DNA of 64,000 nt, taken from Geobacter sp. UBA2189 (GTDB lineage: Bacteria; Desulfobacterota; Desulfuromonadia; Geobacterales; Pseudopelobacteraceae). Of the stretch, positions 32,998 to 39,765 are shown piece after piece. Location of the stretch: NCBI GenBank assembly GCA_002328035.1, contig DCVL01000018.1:1-64000 (forward strand). Direction: 5' to 3'. The first letter of the stretch is position 1. Each line of letters opens with the position of its first letter. A program made the position numbers and the translations under genes. Below the pieces are notes generated by a model. That model was not told the origin of the DNA, did not search any database, and saw only the letters and a list, made by a program, of their open reading frames with translations.

Positions 32998-33984
32998 TTG
33001 TTTGGTCTATTTCAATCCATCTTTGGTAGTAAGAGTTTTGGTAACTATCCGGAGTCACTCATAAAGGCGGCTATTGAGCATGCGGTTGATGGAACTGATC
33101 CCTGGATTCGTGCTGTATCCGGTTATAAGAAGAAGTTGCGTCCAGCCGTTATCAATGCCATTGATTATATCGTGTCGCTAGTTGACGCTATCCCTCCTCC
33201 GCTACTGATGGAGTCAGGGATCTTTACCAGTGATTCAATACTGCGTAATTTCTTTATATCCAGTATGGACATGCAAAAAGTTATAACCTCTGACGTCAAT
33301 TTGATAAATTTTCAGCGTAACCAGACGGATGATTTATCCAGTATCTATACCTTTATGGTAATGCAGAAACAGGAGAAGGCTTTTCTTGGGGCTGAACTGT
33401 CGGGGGATATTATACTGCACGATATTCCGCAGGTCGTTGTTAGTTTTGAATCCCACAACTTTATTGACCCATCAGCCATGGAAGATGAAACACGCAATAA
33501 GCTTAAAAGAAGGATATTTGACCATTTCCTGGCCTTGGCTCTCAAACGAATTTCCATTGTTAAGACTGAACGGACAAAACTGGAACAGTACAGGGAGCTT
33601 CTTCAGTCCAAGCTGAACCTCTTTCTCTCCGGTGGACTGGGATTTAACAAGAGTACAATTGAAAATGAGCTTGATATCAGCAGTATAGAAAATTCAATCA
33701 TTCAGATTAATAGCCAGTTGCTTGAGCTTGGCAGTGATGACAAGGTTCTTGAGGTATATCTTGGTATAGTTGCTGATCTGTTGAGCCATCCAGAGGAACA
33801 TGTCTGGGTTTCCAGAGAAACGTTGCTTCTTGACCGGATGGGTATAAAAAGGTCTGTTTCAGGGAGCGATACAACGGAAATCTCTTTTGATACAGTGTCT
33901 GATGATGAAGGCTACAATCTGGTTTTTGTCTTGCTAGAAATTCCCCATTCTTTTCTTAATGACAGTAAAAAAGAACAAAAATAA
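32998..33984 (+). CDS. Unknown 328-residue protein downstream of the DUF350 cluster
   Basis: The start is TTG 32998, with a strong GGAGG 6 bases upstream. The protein has no signal peptide or membrane segment. It is mixed alpha/beta, with a coiled coil around residues 185-260 (KTERTKLEQYRELLQSKLN; ENSIIQINSQLLELG). I do not recognise the family. It is separated from the previous gene by a 185-base gap that holds no gene, and is followed by mazG after 41 bases, so it may have its own promoter. Confidence 0.65.
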   Translation: MFGLFQSIFGSKSFGNYPESLIKAAIEHAVDGTDPWIRAVSGYKKKLRPAVINAIDYIVSLVDAIPPPLLMESGIFTSDSILRNFFISSMDMQKVITSDVNLINFQRNQTDDLSSIYTFMVMQKQEKAFLGAELSGDIILHDIPQVVVSFESHNFIDPSAMEDETRNKLKRRIFDHFLALALKRISIVKTERTKLEQYRELLQSKLNLFLSGGLGFNKSTIENELDISSIENSIIQINSQLLELGSDDKVLEVYLGIVADLLSHPEEHVWVSRETLLLDRMGIKRSVSGSDTTEISFDTVSDDEGYNLVFVLLEIPHSFLNDSKKEQK

Positions 33985-34025
33985 CTAAATATTTACAAAA
34001 ACTTAACAAAAAGGATGAATGTTCG

Positions 34026-34841
34026 ATGAAAAACCCTGGTATTCAGGATGAAAACGCTTTTGAGAGAATAATGAGTATTATGCGTAAGCTGCGGGCACCC
34101 GGGGGCTGTCCCTGGGATGCCGAACAGACACATGAGAGCCTCAAACGTCACCTGATAGAAGAAGCATATGAAGTAATAGAAGCGATTGATACAGGTTCTG
34201 ACAAGCTGCTTAAAGAGGAATTGGGGGATCTGCTACTTCAACCTGTATTCCATGCTGTAATTGCTGAAGAACGTGACGCTTTTGACATGAATGATGTTCT
34301 TGAAGCTCTTGCTGATAAACTTGTTAGGCGCCACCCACACGTTTTTGGAGATCAGGTGATTACATCCAGTGCTGCTCAGGTAGCAAACTGGGAGTTGATC
34401 AAAAAAGAAGAAAAAGGGGATGAGCGTCGTTCCGCGCTTTCAGGTATCCCACCTCACTTGCCTGCATTGCTCAAGGCTCAAAAGATAACAGAGAAGGCAT
34501 CGAGAGTCGGTTTTGACTGGGAAGATGTAGAACAGGTTATGGCAAAGGTTATGGAAGAACTTAACGAGTTCAAAGAAGCAATGGCAAATGAGAGTCAAGA
34601 GAGAATGGAAGCGGAACTTGGCGATCTCCTGTTTGCTATTGTAAACCTTGGCCGTTTTCTGTCCATTGATACCGAAGAGGCGTTGCGCAAGACAATATCC
34701 AGATTTCAGGCAAGATTCAGCCATGTTGAGGAGAGGCTGCATGCTTCAGGCCGTCATTTAAAGGACGTACGATTAAGCGAAATGGAAGAGTTTTGGCTTG
34801 AGGCAAAGATAATGGAAAATGCTGGCGAGCTGCGTTCATAG
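34026..34841 (+). CDS. mazG: Nucleoside triphosphate pyrophosphohydrolase MazG
   Basis: This is a 271-residue tandem MazG protein. The N-terminal copy has PGGCPWDAEQTHESLKRHLIEEAYEV, then KEELGDLLLQ. The C-terminal copy has EELNEFKEAM and EAELGDLLFAIVN. The E-E-x-x-E / E-x-x-D metal-binding pattern is kept in both. MazG hydrolyses NTPs and dNTPs to NMPs, as a house-cleaning enzyme. Length and motifs are normal. It is the last chromosomal-type gene before the accessory stretch to its right. Confidence 0.95.
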   Translation: MKNPGIQDENAFERIMSIMRKLRAPGGCPWDAEQTHESLKRHLIEEAYEVIEAIDTGSDKLLKEELGDLLLQPVFHAVIAEERDAFDMNDVLEALADKLVRRHPHVFGDQVITSSAAQVANWELIKKEEKGDERRSALSGIPPHLPALLKAQKITEKASRVGFDWEDVEQVMAKVMEELNEFKEAMANESQERMEAELGDLLFAIVNLGRFLSIDTEEALRKTISRFQARFSHVEERLHASGRHLKDVRLSEMEEFWLEAKIMENAGELRS

Positions 34842-34846
34842 AAGCA

Positions 34847-34911
34847 ATATCAACAGTTTGGATTCTTATCAACACAAGCTGTTGATAAACTGTGGATAAT
34901 GGTGTTGATGA
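34847..34911. other. Cluster of DnaA-box-like sequences next to AT-rich DNA
   Basis: Five 9-mers match the DnaA box TTATCCACA or its TTATCAACA variant. They are ATATCAACA at 34847 (one mismatch), TTATCAACA at 34866, TGTTGATAA at 34880, TGTGGATAA at 34891 (the perfect consensus on the minus strand) and TGTTGATGA at 34903 (one mismatch). An AT-rich stretch follows directly. This pattern is typical of DnaA binding sites at replication origins or titration/reactivation sites. No dnaA, dnaN or rep gene is present in the window. Confidence 0.6.
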
Positions 34912-35225
34912 AACATGAAAGTAACATTCTTACAAGAGATTTTACCTAAATGCCTATTTTTTAATCATATAGTTCTCGTTGTAAATTCAATAAGTTACAG
35001 CTGTAAAGCGATACTTCTTTAATTTTTCAGCGTTTTTTGCTGTCAAGGATTAATAATTATTTTTTGAAAAAATTAACTGTTAATTAGATTACTCTTGTAA
35101 CTATTTGGAATGCTGAAGCTTGAGTAAGCTAAGAATCTGCAACATTGCTTTAAGTAGCTGAAATAATTTATTTATTTCGTAGGATGGGTGTAGGATGGGT
35201 GGTGTGTGGATGAAATTAGGGATAA

Positions 35226-35378
35226 AAATCACTGCAGAAGTGTGTGGAGCTTGAGGCCAAGATTGCTGCGTTGAGAAATGCAGCGGTAAAGGAAAAGCAG
35301 ATGGCACGGCGGGTGGAGTTGAATTTGGAGATAAAGGGACTTGAAAAGCTGTTTAAAGGTGTTTTCAAAAGTTTATGA
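35226..35378 (+). pseudogene. Decayed remnant resembling the DUF4391 C-terminus
   Basis: A 50-codon open frame begins directly after a TAA at 35223-35225 and has no ATG before residue 27. It reads VELEAKIAALRN, then KEKQMARRVELNLEIKGLEKL, and ends at TGA 35376-35378. This matches my recollection of the coiled C-terminal end of DUF4391 proteins, which occur beside helicases and type III mod genes. The rest of the gene is missing, so it looks like the tail of an older copy cut off at the island edge. The family link is from memory and should be tested. Confidence 0.5.
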
Positions 35379-35426
35379 ACCTCGAAACAGCCGGACTTCA
35401 CAAAAACCATTAATCCCGTTTTGGTA

Positions 35427-35455
35427 TTGACCGTGGTATGACATATATTTATACT
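35427..35455 (+). promoter_or_regulatory. Sigma-70 promoter of the toxin-antitoxin pair
   Basis: TTGACC (35427-35432) and TATACT (35450-35455) have the ideal 17-base spacing. They lie 23 bases upstream of the antitoxin ATG, with GGAG in between. Confidence 0.65.
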
Positions 35456-35477
35456 TGTTTTAGAAAGGAGTATGACT

Positions 35478-35732
35478 ATGCAAGCAATCAAAACCGCCAT
35501 ATCAATGGATAAAAATCTTTTTGTTCAAGTAGAAAATATTGCTCGTTCTATGAATGTTTCGCGCAGCAAGTTTTTTTCAATTGCTGTTGAGGACTTTATT
35601 GCACACAACAAAAACAGGGAGATGCTTGCTCAGATAAATGCCGCATACTCCGATGAACCAGATGCTACAGAGCAACTGCTACGAAGCAAATCACGCCGTC
35701 AACACCGAAAAACAGTGGAGGGGGAATGGTGA
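35478..35732 (+). CDS. Ribbon-helix-helix antitoxin (MazE-like)
   Basis: This is an 84-residue protein. The N-terminal half has the ribbon-helix-helix pattern AIKTAISMDKNLFVQVENIARSMNVSRSKFF. The C-terminus is charged and probably disordered, as in antitoxins that wrap their toxin. It should bind its own promoter and neutralise the MazF-type toxin encoded downstream. ATG 35478 is chosen because GGAG lies 7 bases before it; ATG 35472 is too close to that site. It overlaps the toxin gene by 7 bases. Confidence 0.88.
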   Translation: MQAIKTAISMDKNLFVQVENIARSMNVSRSKFFSIAVEDFIAHNKNREMLAQINAAYSDEPDATEQLLRSKSRRQHRKTVEGEW

Positions 35733-36082
35733 TCAGCCAAGGTGATATTTACTGGATAGAGCTTGATGAGCCGGAGGGATCTGAGCCAGGTTATAGACAC
35801 CCACACGTTGTTGTACAGAACAATCTATTTAACCGCAGTAATATCAAAACTCTCCTTGTTTGTCCGCTCACATCTAATCTCAAACGTGCCAGCGCACCGG
35901 GCAATCTTCTGCTGGACAAAAAAGAAACTAATCTGCCCAAGCAGAGCGTTGTTAATGTTTCTCAACTGTTTACGGTAGACAAGTCGCAATTGGGCGAATA
36001 TGTCACTACTCTTTCACCCAAGCGGGTTTCTGAAATACTCTCCGGTATCAAGTTGGTTTTAGATCCGTGCGAACCTGATTAA
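35726..36082 (+). CDS. MazF/PemK-family endoribonuclease toxin
   Basis: This 118-residue protein has the MazF/PemK landmarks: QGDIYWIELDEPEGSEPGYRHPHVVVQ at the N-terminus, LLVCPLTSNLKRA, and SVVNVSQLFTVDK. MazF toxins cut mRNA at short sequences. The overlap with the RHH antitoxin gene gives translational coupling. It lies immediately upstream of the type III restriction operon, where the pair may stabilise the island. Confidence 0.92.
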   Translation: MVISQGDIYWIELDEPEGSEPGYRHPHVVVQNNLFNRSNIKTLLVCPLTSNLKRASAPGNLLLDKKETNLPKQSVVNVSQLFTVDKSQLGEYVTTLSPKRVSEILSGIKLVLDPCEPD

Positions 36083-36125
36083 CCTTGTTAAACGTAACAA
36101 TTCAAAGATTCAGGAGCTTTAACCA

Positions 36126-38141
36126 ATGCAAAAACTAACCGGCCAATCCGCCGACATCGTGTCTGAAAACATAGATCAACTCAAAACCCTTTTCCCTGAA
36201 GCCGTTGCCGAGGGGAAGATTGATTTTGAGACCTTGAAGCAACTGCTTGGTGATGCTGTTGAAGAGCGGGAAGAAAAGTACGGCCTTAACTGGCATGGCA
36301 AGCGTCGTGCCCGGCAGTTAGCACTTACTCCTTCAACCGGCACATTGCGCCCCTGCCCGGAAGAAAGCGTTGATTGGGATACCACGCAGAACTTGATGAT
36401 TGAGGGAGACAATCTGGAGGTACTGAAGCTGCTGCAGAAGAGTTACGCCGGAAAGGTGAAGCTGATCTACATTGATCCACCGTACAACACCGGTAAAGAT
36501 TTTGTGTACCCGGATAATTTCCAGGACAACATCAAAAACTATCTGGAACTGACCGGCCAGGTGGAAGGTGGCGCAAAGATCAGCAGTAATACCGAAGCTA
36601 GCGGACGGTTTCATACGGATTGGTTGAATATGATGTATCCGAGGCTGAAGCTGGCAAGGAATTTATTGCGGAATGATGGGGTGATTTTCATCTCAATTGA
36701 TGATGCTGAAGTTAGCAATCTAAGAAAAGTCTGTGATGACCTATTTGGAGAAGAAAATTTCGTTGATACCATTATATGGGAGAAGCGATATAGCCCACAA
36801 AATGCAGTGCAGTGGTTTTCTGAAGCCCATGATTTTATTTTAGTTTATGCACTAAATAAGGAAGTGTGGAAACCAAACCTCCTAGAACGCTCCGACGAAA
36901 TGAATGCAAGATATAGGAATATTGATGATGACCCCCGAGGGGATTGGAAACCTGAGAATGCTACTGCTCAAGCCGGTCATGGGACAGCCTCACAGTTTTA
37001 CGAGTTGATTTCTCCTTCTGGGCAAAAATTTCAACCTCCTAATGGGCGTTGTTGGGTATACACAAAATCAAGAATGGAAGAAATGATTGCAGATAATAGA
37101 GTTTGGTTTGGAAATACCGGAAATAGCACTCCAGCAATTAAACGCTTTTTGACCGAGGTAAAGCAAGGCGTAGCCTGCCAAACTATCTGGAAATACGATG
37201 AGGTTGGACATAATCAAGAAGGAAAAAAAGAAATTAAGGAACTATTCCCAGATTCAATGCCTTTTGATACGCCTAAACCTACACGTTTAATTGAGAGGAT
37301 TTTACAGATTGCAACTACAAACTCCACTGATGATATCGTGCTTGATTTTTTTGCTGGCAGTGGAACTACGGCCCACTCTGTTTATTTAGTAAATAAATCT
37401 GATAATGGGAAAAGACGATTTATTTTGGTTCAAATTCCAGAGGTTACAGAGGATAAAAAATACCCAAACATTGCCGAAGTAACCAAAGAACGTCTCCGCC
37501 GCGCAGGAAAGGCAATCGCACGCAAAGCCGCGAAAAGCGCGAAGGAACACCAGAATCAAAAAGATCTTTTCGCGTCCTTCGCGTCTTCACGTGAGTCCCC
37601 CTTGGATTTAGGTTTCCGCGTCTTCAAACTCGACACCTCAAACATCCGTGCATGGCAGCCCAACCGGGATGACCTGGAGCAAACCTTGCTGGATCATACA
37701 GAGCACATTGTTGCTGGCCGCAGTGAGCAGGATATTCTCTATGAACTGCTGCTGAAGCTGGGGCTTGATCTGACGGTTCCCATAGAAACCAGACTTATCT
37801 CTCGCGAAGCCGCGAAAAACGCGAAAGAGACAAAAGAAGGTGAAGAAACAACTAACGATAGTTTAAAAGTGAATCCCTTCGCGAACTTCGCGTCTTCGCG
37901 TGATTCCCTTGCCGTACATAGCATCGGTGCCGGTGCCTTGCTGGTCTGCCTGGCAGAAGCTATTAATCGTGATGCGGTTGAGCCACTGGCACAGGGGATA
38001 ATTGGCTGGCATGCCGAGCTGAAGCCTGCCGTTGATACCCGCCTGGTGTTCCGAGACAGCGCCTTTGCCGACGATGTGACCAAGACCAACCTTACCGCCA
38101 TTCTTCAGCAGCATGGTCTGGATGATGTGAGGAGTCTGTAG
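36126..38141 (+). CDS. Type III restriction-modification methyltransferase (Mod)
   Basis: This is a 671-residue adenine methyltransferase of the beta order. The catalytic motif DPPYNTG comes first (near residue 116) and the SAM-binding motif FAGSGTT later (near residue 409). The target recognition region should lie between them. Two low-complexity stretches after residue 460 (RKAAKSAKE...FASFASSRES and SREAAKNAKE...FANFASSRDS) correspond to GCGAAG-repeat elements inserted in frame at about 37521-37596 and 37801-37906. Without them the protein would be closer to a normal C-terminus. It is the first gene of a mod-nuclease-GxxExxY-res operon. Confidence 0.93.
   Translation: MQKLTGQSADIVSENIDQLKTLFPEAVAEGKIDFETLKQLLGDAVEEREEKYGLNWHGKRRARQLALTPSTGTLRPCPEESVDWDTTQNLMIEGDNLEVLKLLQKSYAGKVKLIYIDPPYNTGKDFVYPDNFQDNIKNYLELTGQVEGGAKISSNTEASGRFHTDWLNMMYPRLKLARNLLRNDGVIFISIDDAEVSNLRKVCDDLFGEENFVDTIIWEKRYSPQNAVQWFSEAHDFILVYALNKEVWKPNLLERSDEMNARYRNIDDDPRGDWKPENATAQAGHGTASQFYELISPSGQKFQPPNGRCWVYTKSRMEEMIADNRVWFGNTGNSTPAIKRFLTEVKQGVACQTIWKYDEVGHNQEGKKEIKELFPDSMPFDTPKPTRLIERILQIATTNSTDDIVLDFFAGSGTTAHSVYLVNKSDNGKRRFILVQIPEVTEDKKYPNIAEVTKERLRRAGKAIARKAAKSAKEHQNQKDLFASFASSRESPLDLGFRVFKLDTSNIRAWQPNRDDLEQTLLDHTEHIVAGRSEQDILYELLLKLGLDLTVPIETRLISREAAKNAKETKEGEETTNDSLKVNPFANFASSRDSLAVHSIGAGALLVCLAEAINRDAVEPLAQGIIGWHAELKPAVDTRLVFRDSAFADDVTKTNLTAILQQHGLDDVRSL
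37521..37596. repeat. GCGAAG inverted-end element E1, in frame in mod
   Basis: The left arm is 37521-37547 (GC-GAA-type units, ending GCGAAGGAA). The right arm at 37571-37596 is the approximate reverse complement. The 23-base core lies between. Total length (76 bases plus flank) preserves the reading frame. Confidence 0.7.
37801..37906. repeat. GCGAAG inverted-end element E2, in frame in mod
   Basis: The left arm at 37801-37828 reads CTCGCGAAGCCGCGAAAAAC and on. The right arm at 37874-37906 reads as three CTTCGCG units. They are approximate reverse complements, with a 45-base core. The ends match E1 and E3. Confidence 0.7.
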
Positions 38142-38143
38142 TT

Positions 38144-39307
38144 ATGGGAAAACGTCCGCAGATTACGCCGATGAGTGCATTAATCAATGTATCCGGTGAT
38201 GGCTTGATGGATAGGGTTGTTTCCATCCTTGAACAGGCGCGAACCAATGTTGTGCGGGCAGTCAACAGCAACATGGTGGTTGCCTATTGGCTGATAGGCC
38301 GTGAAATTGTGCAGGAGTTGCAGCAGGGCGAAGAGCGGGCCGAGTATGGCCAACGGGTGCTGGAAGAATTGTCAGGGCAATTGACGCAGCTCTACGGTCG
38401 TGGTTACTCTGTCACCTATCTGAAATACTTCAGGTCGTTCTACCAGGCATATATAGACCGTTTGCCGGAGATTCGTCACAGTGACTGTGACGAATTGAAA
38501 ATTACAGATAATTCCTCTGTCTTGACGAATTTAGAGACTGTTTTGGAGCCCAAAAACAGACCCAAAGGCTTTTCACCATCCCTCAGTTGGTCGCACTACC
38601 GAATACTCAGCAAAGTAGATAATACAGCTGAACGCTTATTCTATGAGGTTGAAGCTGAAAAATCCAGCTGGTCCCTGCCAGTTTTGGAACGCCATATTCA
38701 TTCCTTCTTGTTTGCCCGGTTACTAAAAAGCCAGAATAAGGACGGCGTTATTAAACTGACCAGTGATGGACAGGAAATTAACCAGCCGATAGATGTAATC
38801 AAGCATCCATACGTTTTGGACTTCCTTAATTTACCTGATCCTAAAGAGTTGCATGAATCAGAACTTGAAGCGGCTATTATTGAAAATCTGCAACCCTTTT
38901 TGTTGGAGCTGGGCAAGGGGTTTGCGTTCGTGGCCAGACAACACCGCGTAGCCTCAGAATTTCAACACTTTTATATTGATCTGGTCTTTTATAATTACCT
39001 GCTGAAATGTTTTGTTTTGATTGACCTGAAGATGGGTCGGCTGACTCATCAGGACGTAGGACAGATGGATATGTATGTAAGAATGTTTGATGACCTGCGC
39101 CGTGCTGAAGGAGATAACCCTACTGTTGGGCTAATCCTGTGCGCCGAAAAGGACGAAATTGTTGCTCGCTACTCTGTGCTGAATGAAAGTAAACAATTGT
39201 TCGCATCAAAATATATGCTTTATCTGCCATCTGAGGAAGAGCTGCAAAGAGAGCTGGCACGTGAACGAAAGCTTATTGAAGCCAGTCTTGAGAGTAAAAT
39301 ATTATGA
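38144..39307 (+). CDS. YhcG-type PD-(D/E)XK nuclease-domain protein (DUF1016)
   Basis: This 387-residue protein matches the YhcG/DUF1016 family. The N-terminal part has NSNMVVAYWLIGREIVQEL and LTQLYGRGYSVTYLKYFRSFY. The C-terminal nuclease core has the motif DLVFYNYLLKCFVLIDLKMG, with Asp and the E/D-x-K replaced by DLK. These proteins occur near restriction-modification and other defence genes; their cut site is not defined. Its ATG is 2 bases after the mod stop, and the GxxExxY ATG overlaps its stop (ATGA). So it is a coupled member of the operon. Confidence 0.88.
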   Translation: MGKRPQITPMSALINVSGDGLMDRVVSILEQARTNVVRAVNSNMVVAYWLIGREIVQELQQGEERAEYGQRVLEELSGQLTQLYGRGYSVTYLKYFRSFYQAYIDRLPEIRHSDCDELKITDNSSVLTNLETVLEPKNRPKGFSPSLSWSHYRILSKVDNTAERLFYEVEAEKSSWSLPVLERHIHSFLFARLLKSQNKDGVIKLTSDGQEINQPIDVIKHPYVLDFLNLPDPKELHESELEAAIIENLQPFLLELGKGFAFVARQHRVASEFQHFYIDLVFYNYLLKCFVLIDLKMGRLTHQDVGQMDMYVRMFDDLRRAEGDNPTVGLILCAEKDEIVARYSVLNESKQLFASKYMLYLPSEEELQRELARERKLIEASLESKIL

Positions 39308-39765
39308 ACTCACGCGAAGCCGCGAACAACGCGAAGGAACTGAATATTGAAGAGCTATCCGCAATTGTTGTGGATGCGGCATATCACATCCATAAAGAAC
39401 TTGGGCCGGGGCTGTTGGAGTCGGTCTATGAAATCGTACTGTTAAAATCGCTGGAAAAGCTGGGACTTATTGTTGAACGGCAAAAGACGGTTTCCTTTGA
39501 ATATGACGGCATGTATTTCGATGAAGGATTGCGGGTAGACCTTCTTGTTAATGGGATTTTGGTTCTTGAGCTTAAATCAGTAGAAAACATCGCTCCGGTT
39601 CACCACAAACAGCTTCTTACCTACCTTCGCTTGCTTCACCAACCTCTCGGACTATTGATAAATTTCGGTGCTGCCACTTTCAAGGATGGCATAAAACGCA
39701 TCGTCAACAACCATACCTCCTTCGCGTCTTCGCGCCTTCGCGTGAATCAGGAATCAAATTCATGA
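39304..39765 (+). CDS. GxxExxY protein (PD-(D/E)XK_3-like nuclease fold) inside a repeat-bounded element
   Basis: This 153-residue protein has the family signature GLLESVY near residue 39. The nuclease-like core is RVDLLVNGILVLELKSVE, with the D and E-x-K of the PD-(D/E)XK fold. The N-terminus (NSREAANNAKE) and C-terminus (SFASSRLRVNQES) are encoded by GCGAAG-type inverted arms at 39309-39337 and 39718-39750. They match the elements in mod. Function of GxxExxY proteins is not established. It overlaps yhcG-like and res by ATGA, four bases each, so it is fully coupled in the operon. Confidence 0.85.
   Translation: MNSREAANNAKELNIEELSAIVVDAAYHIHKELGPGLLESVYEIVLLKSLEKLGLIVERQKTVSFEYDGMYFDEGLRVDLLVNGILVLELKSVENIAPVHHKQLLTYLRLLHQPLGLLINFGAATFKDGIKRIVNNHTSFASSRLRVNQESNS
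39309..39750. mobile_element. Repeat-bounded element E3 carrying the GxxExxY gene (candidate)
   Basis: Left arm 39309-39337 and right arm 39718-39750 are approximate reverse complements built of GCGAAG units. They match the ends of E1 and E2. In E3 the interior is a whole coding region rather than a short core. No target-site duplication or transposase is evident, so calling it mobile is inference. Confidence 0.45.

Larger units (their letters stand above)
34842..35471. other. 630-base non-coding gap before the island
   Basis: The left part carries a cluster of DnaA-box-like 9-mers (34847-34911). The middle (about 34920-35110) is very AT-rich, with runs such as TTAATAATTATTTTTTG, and holds no ORF. 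Around 35180-35210 a TAGGATGGGTG string is repeated directly. From 35226 a decayed coding remnant begins. A promoter for the toxin-antitoxin pair lies at 35427-35455. Confidence 0.7.

Noticed and set aside
34847..35110. Calling the DnaA-box cluster the chromosomal oriC
   Set aside because: Origin-linked genes are absent and gene orientation does not switch around it, so only a DnaA-binding cluster is claimed.
37521..37906. GCGAAG arrays as a CRISPR or simple sequence repeat
   Set aside because: The units form inverted arms of discrete elements rather than regular repeats with spacers.
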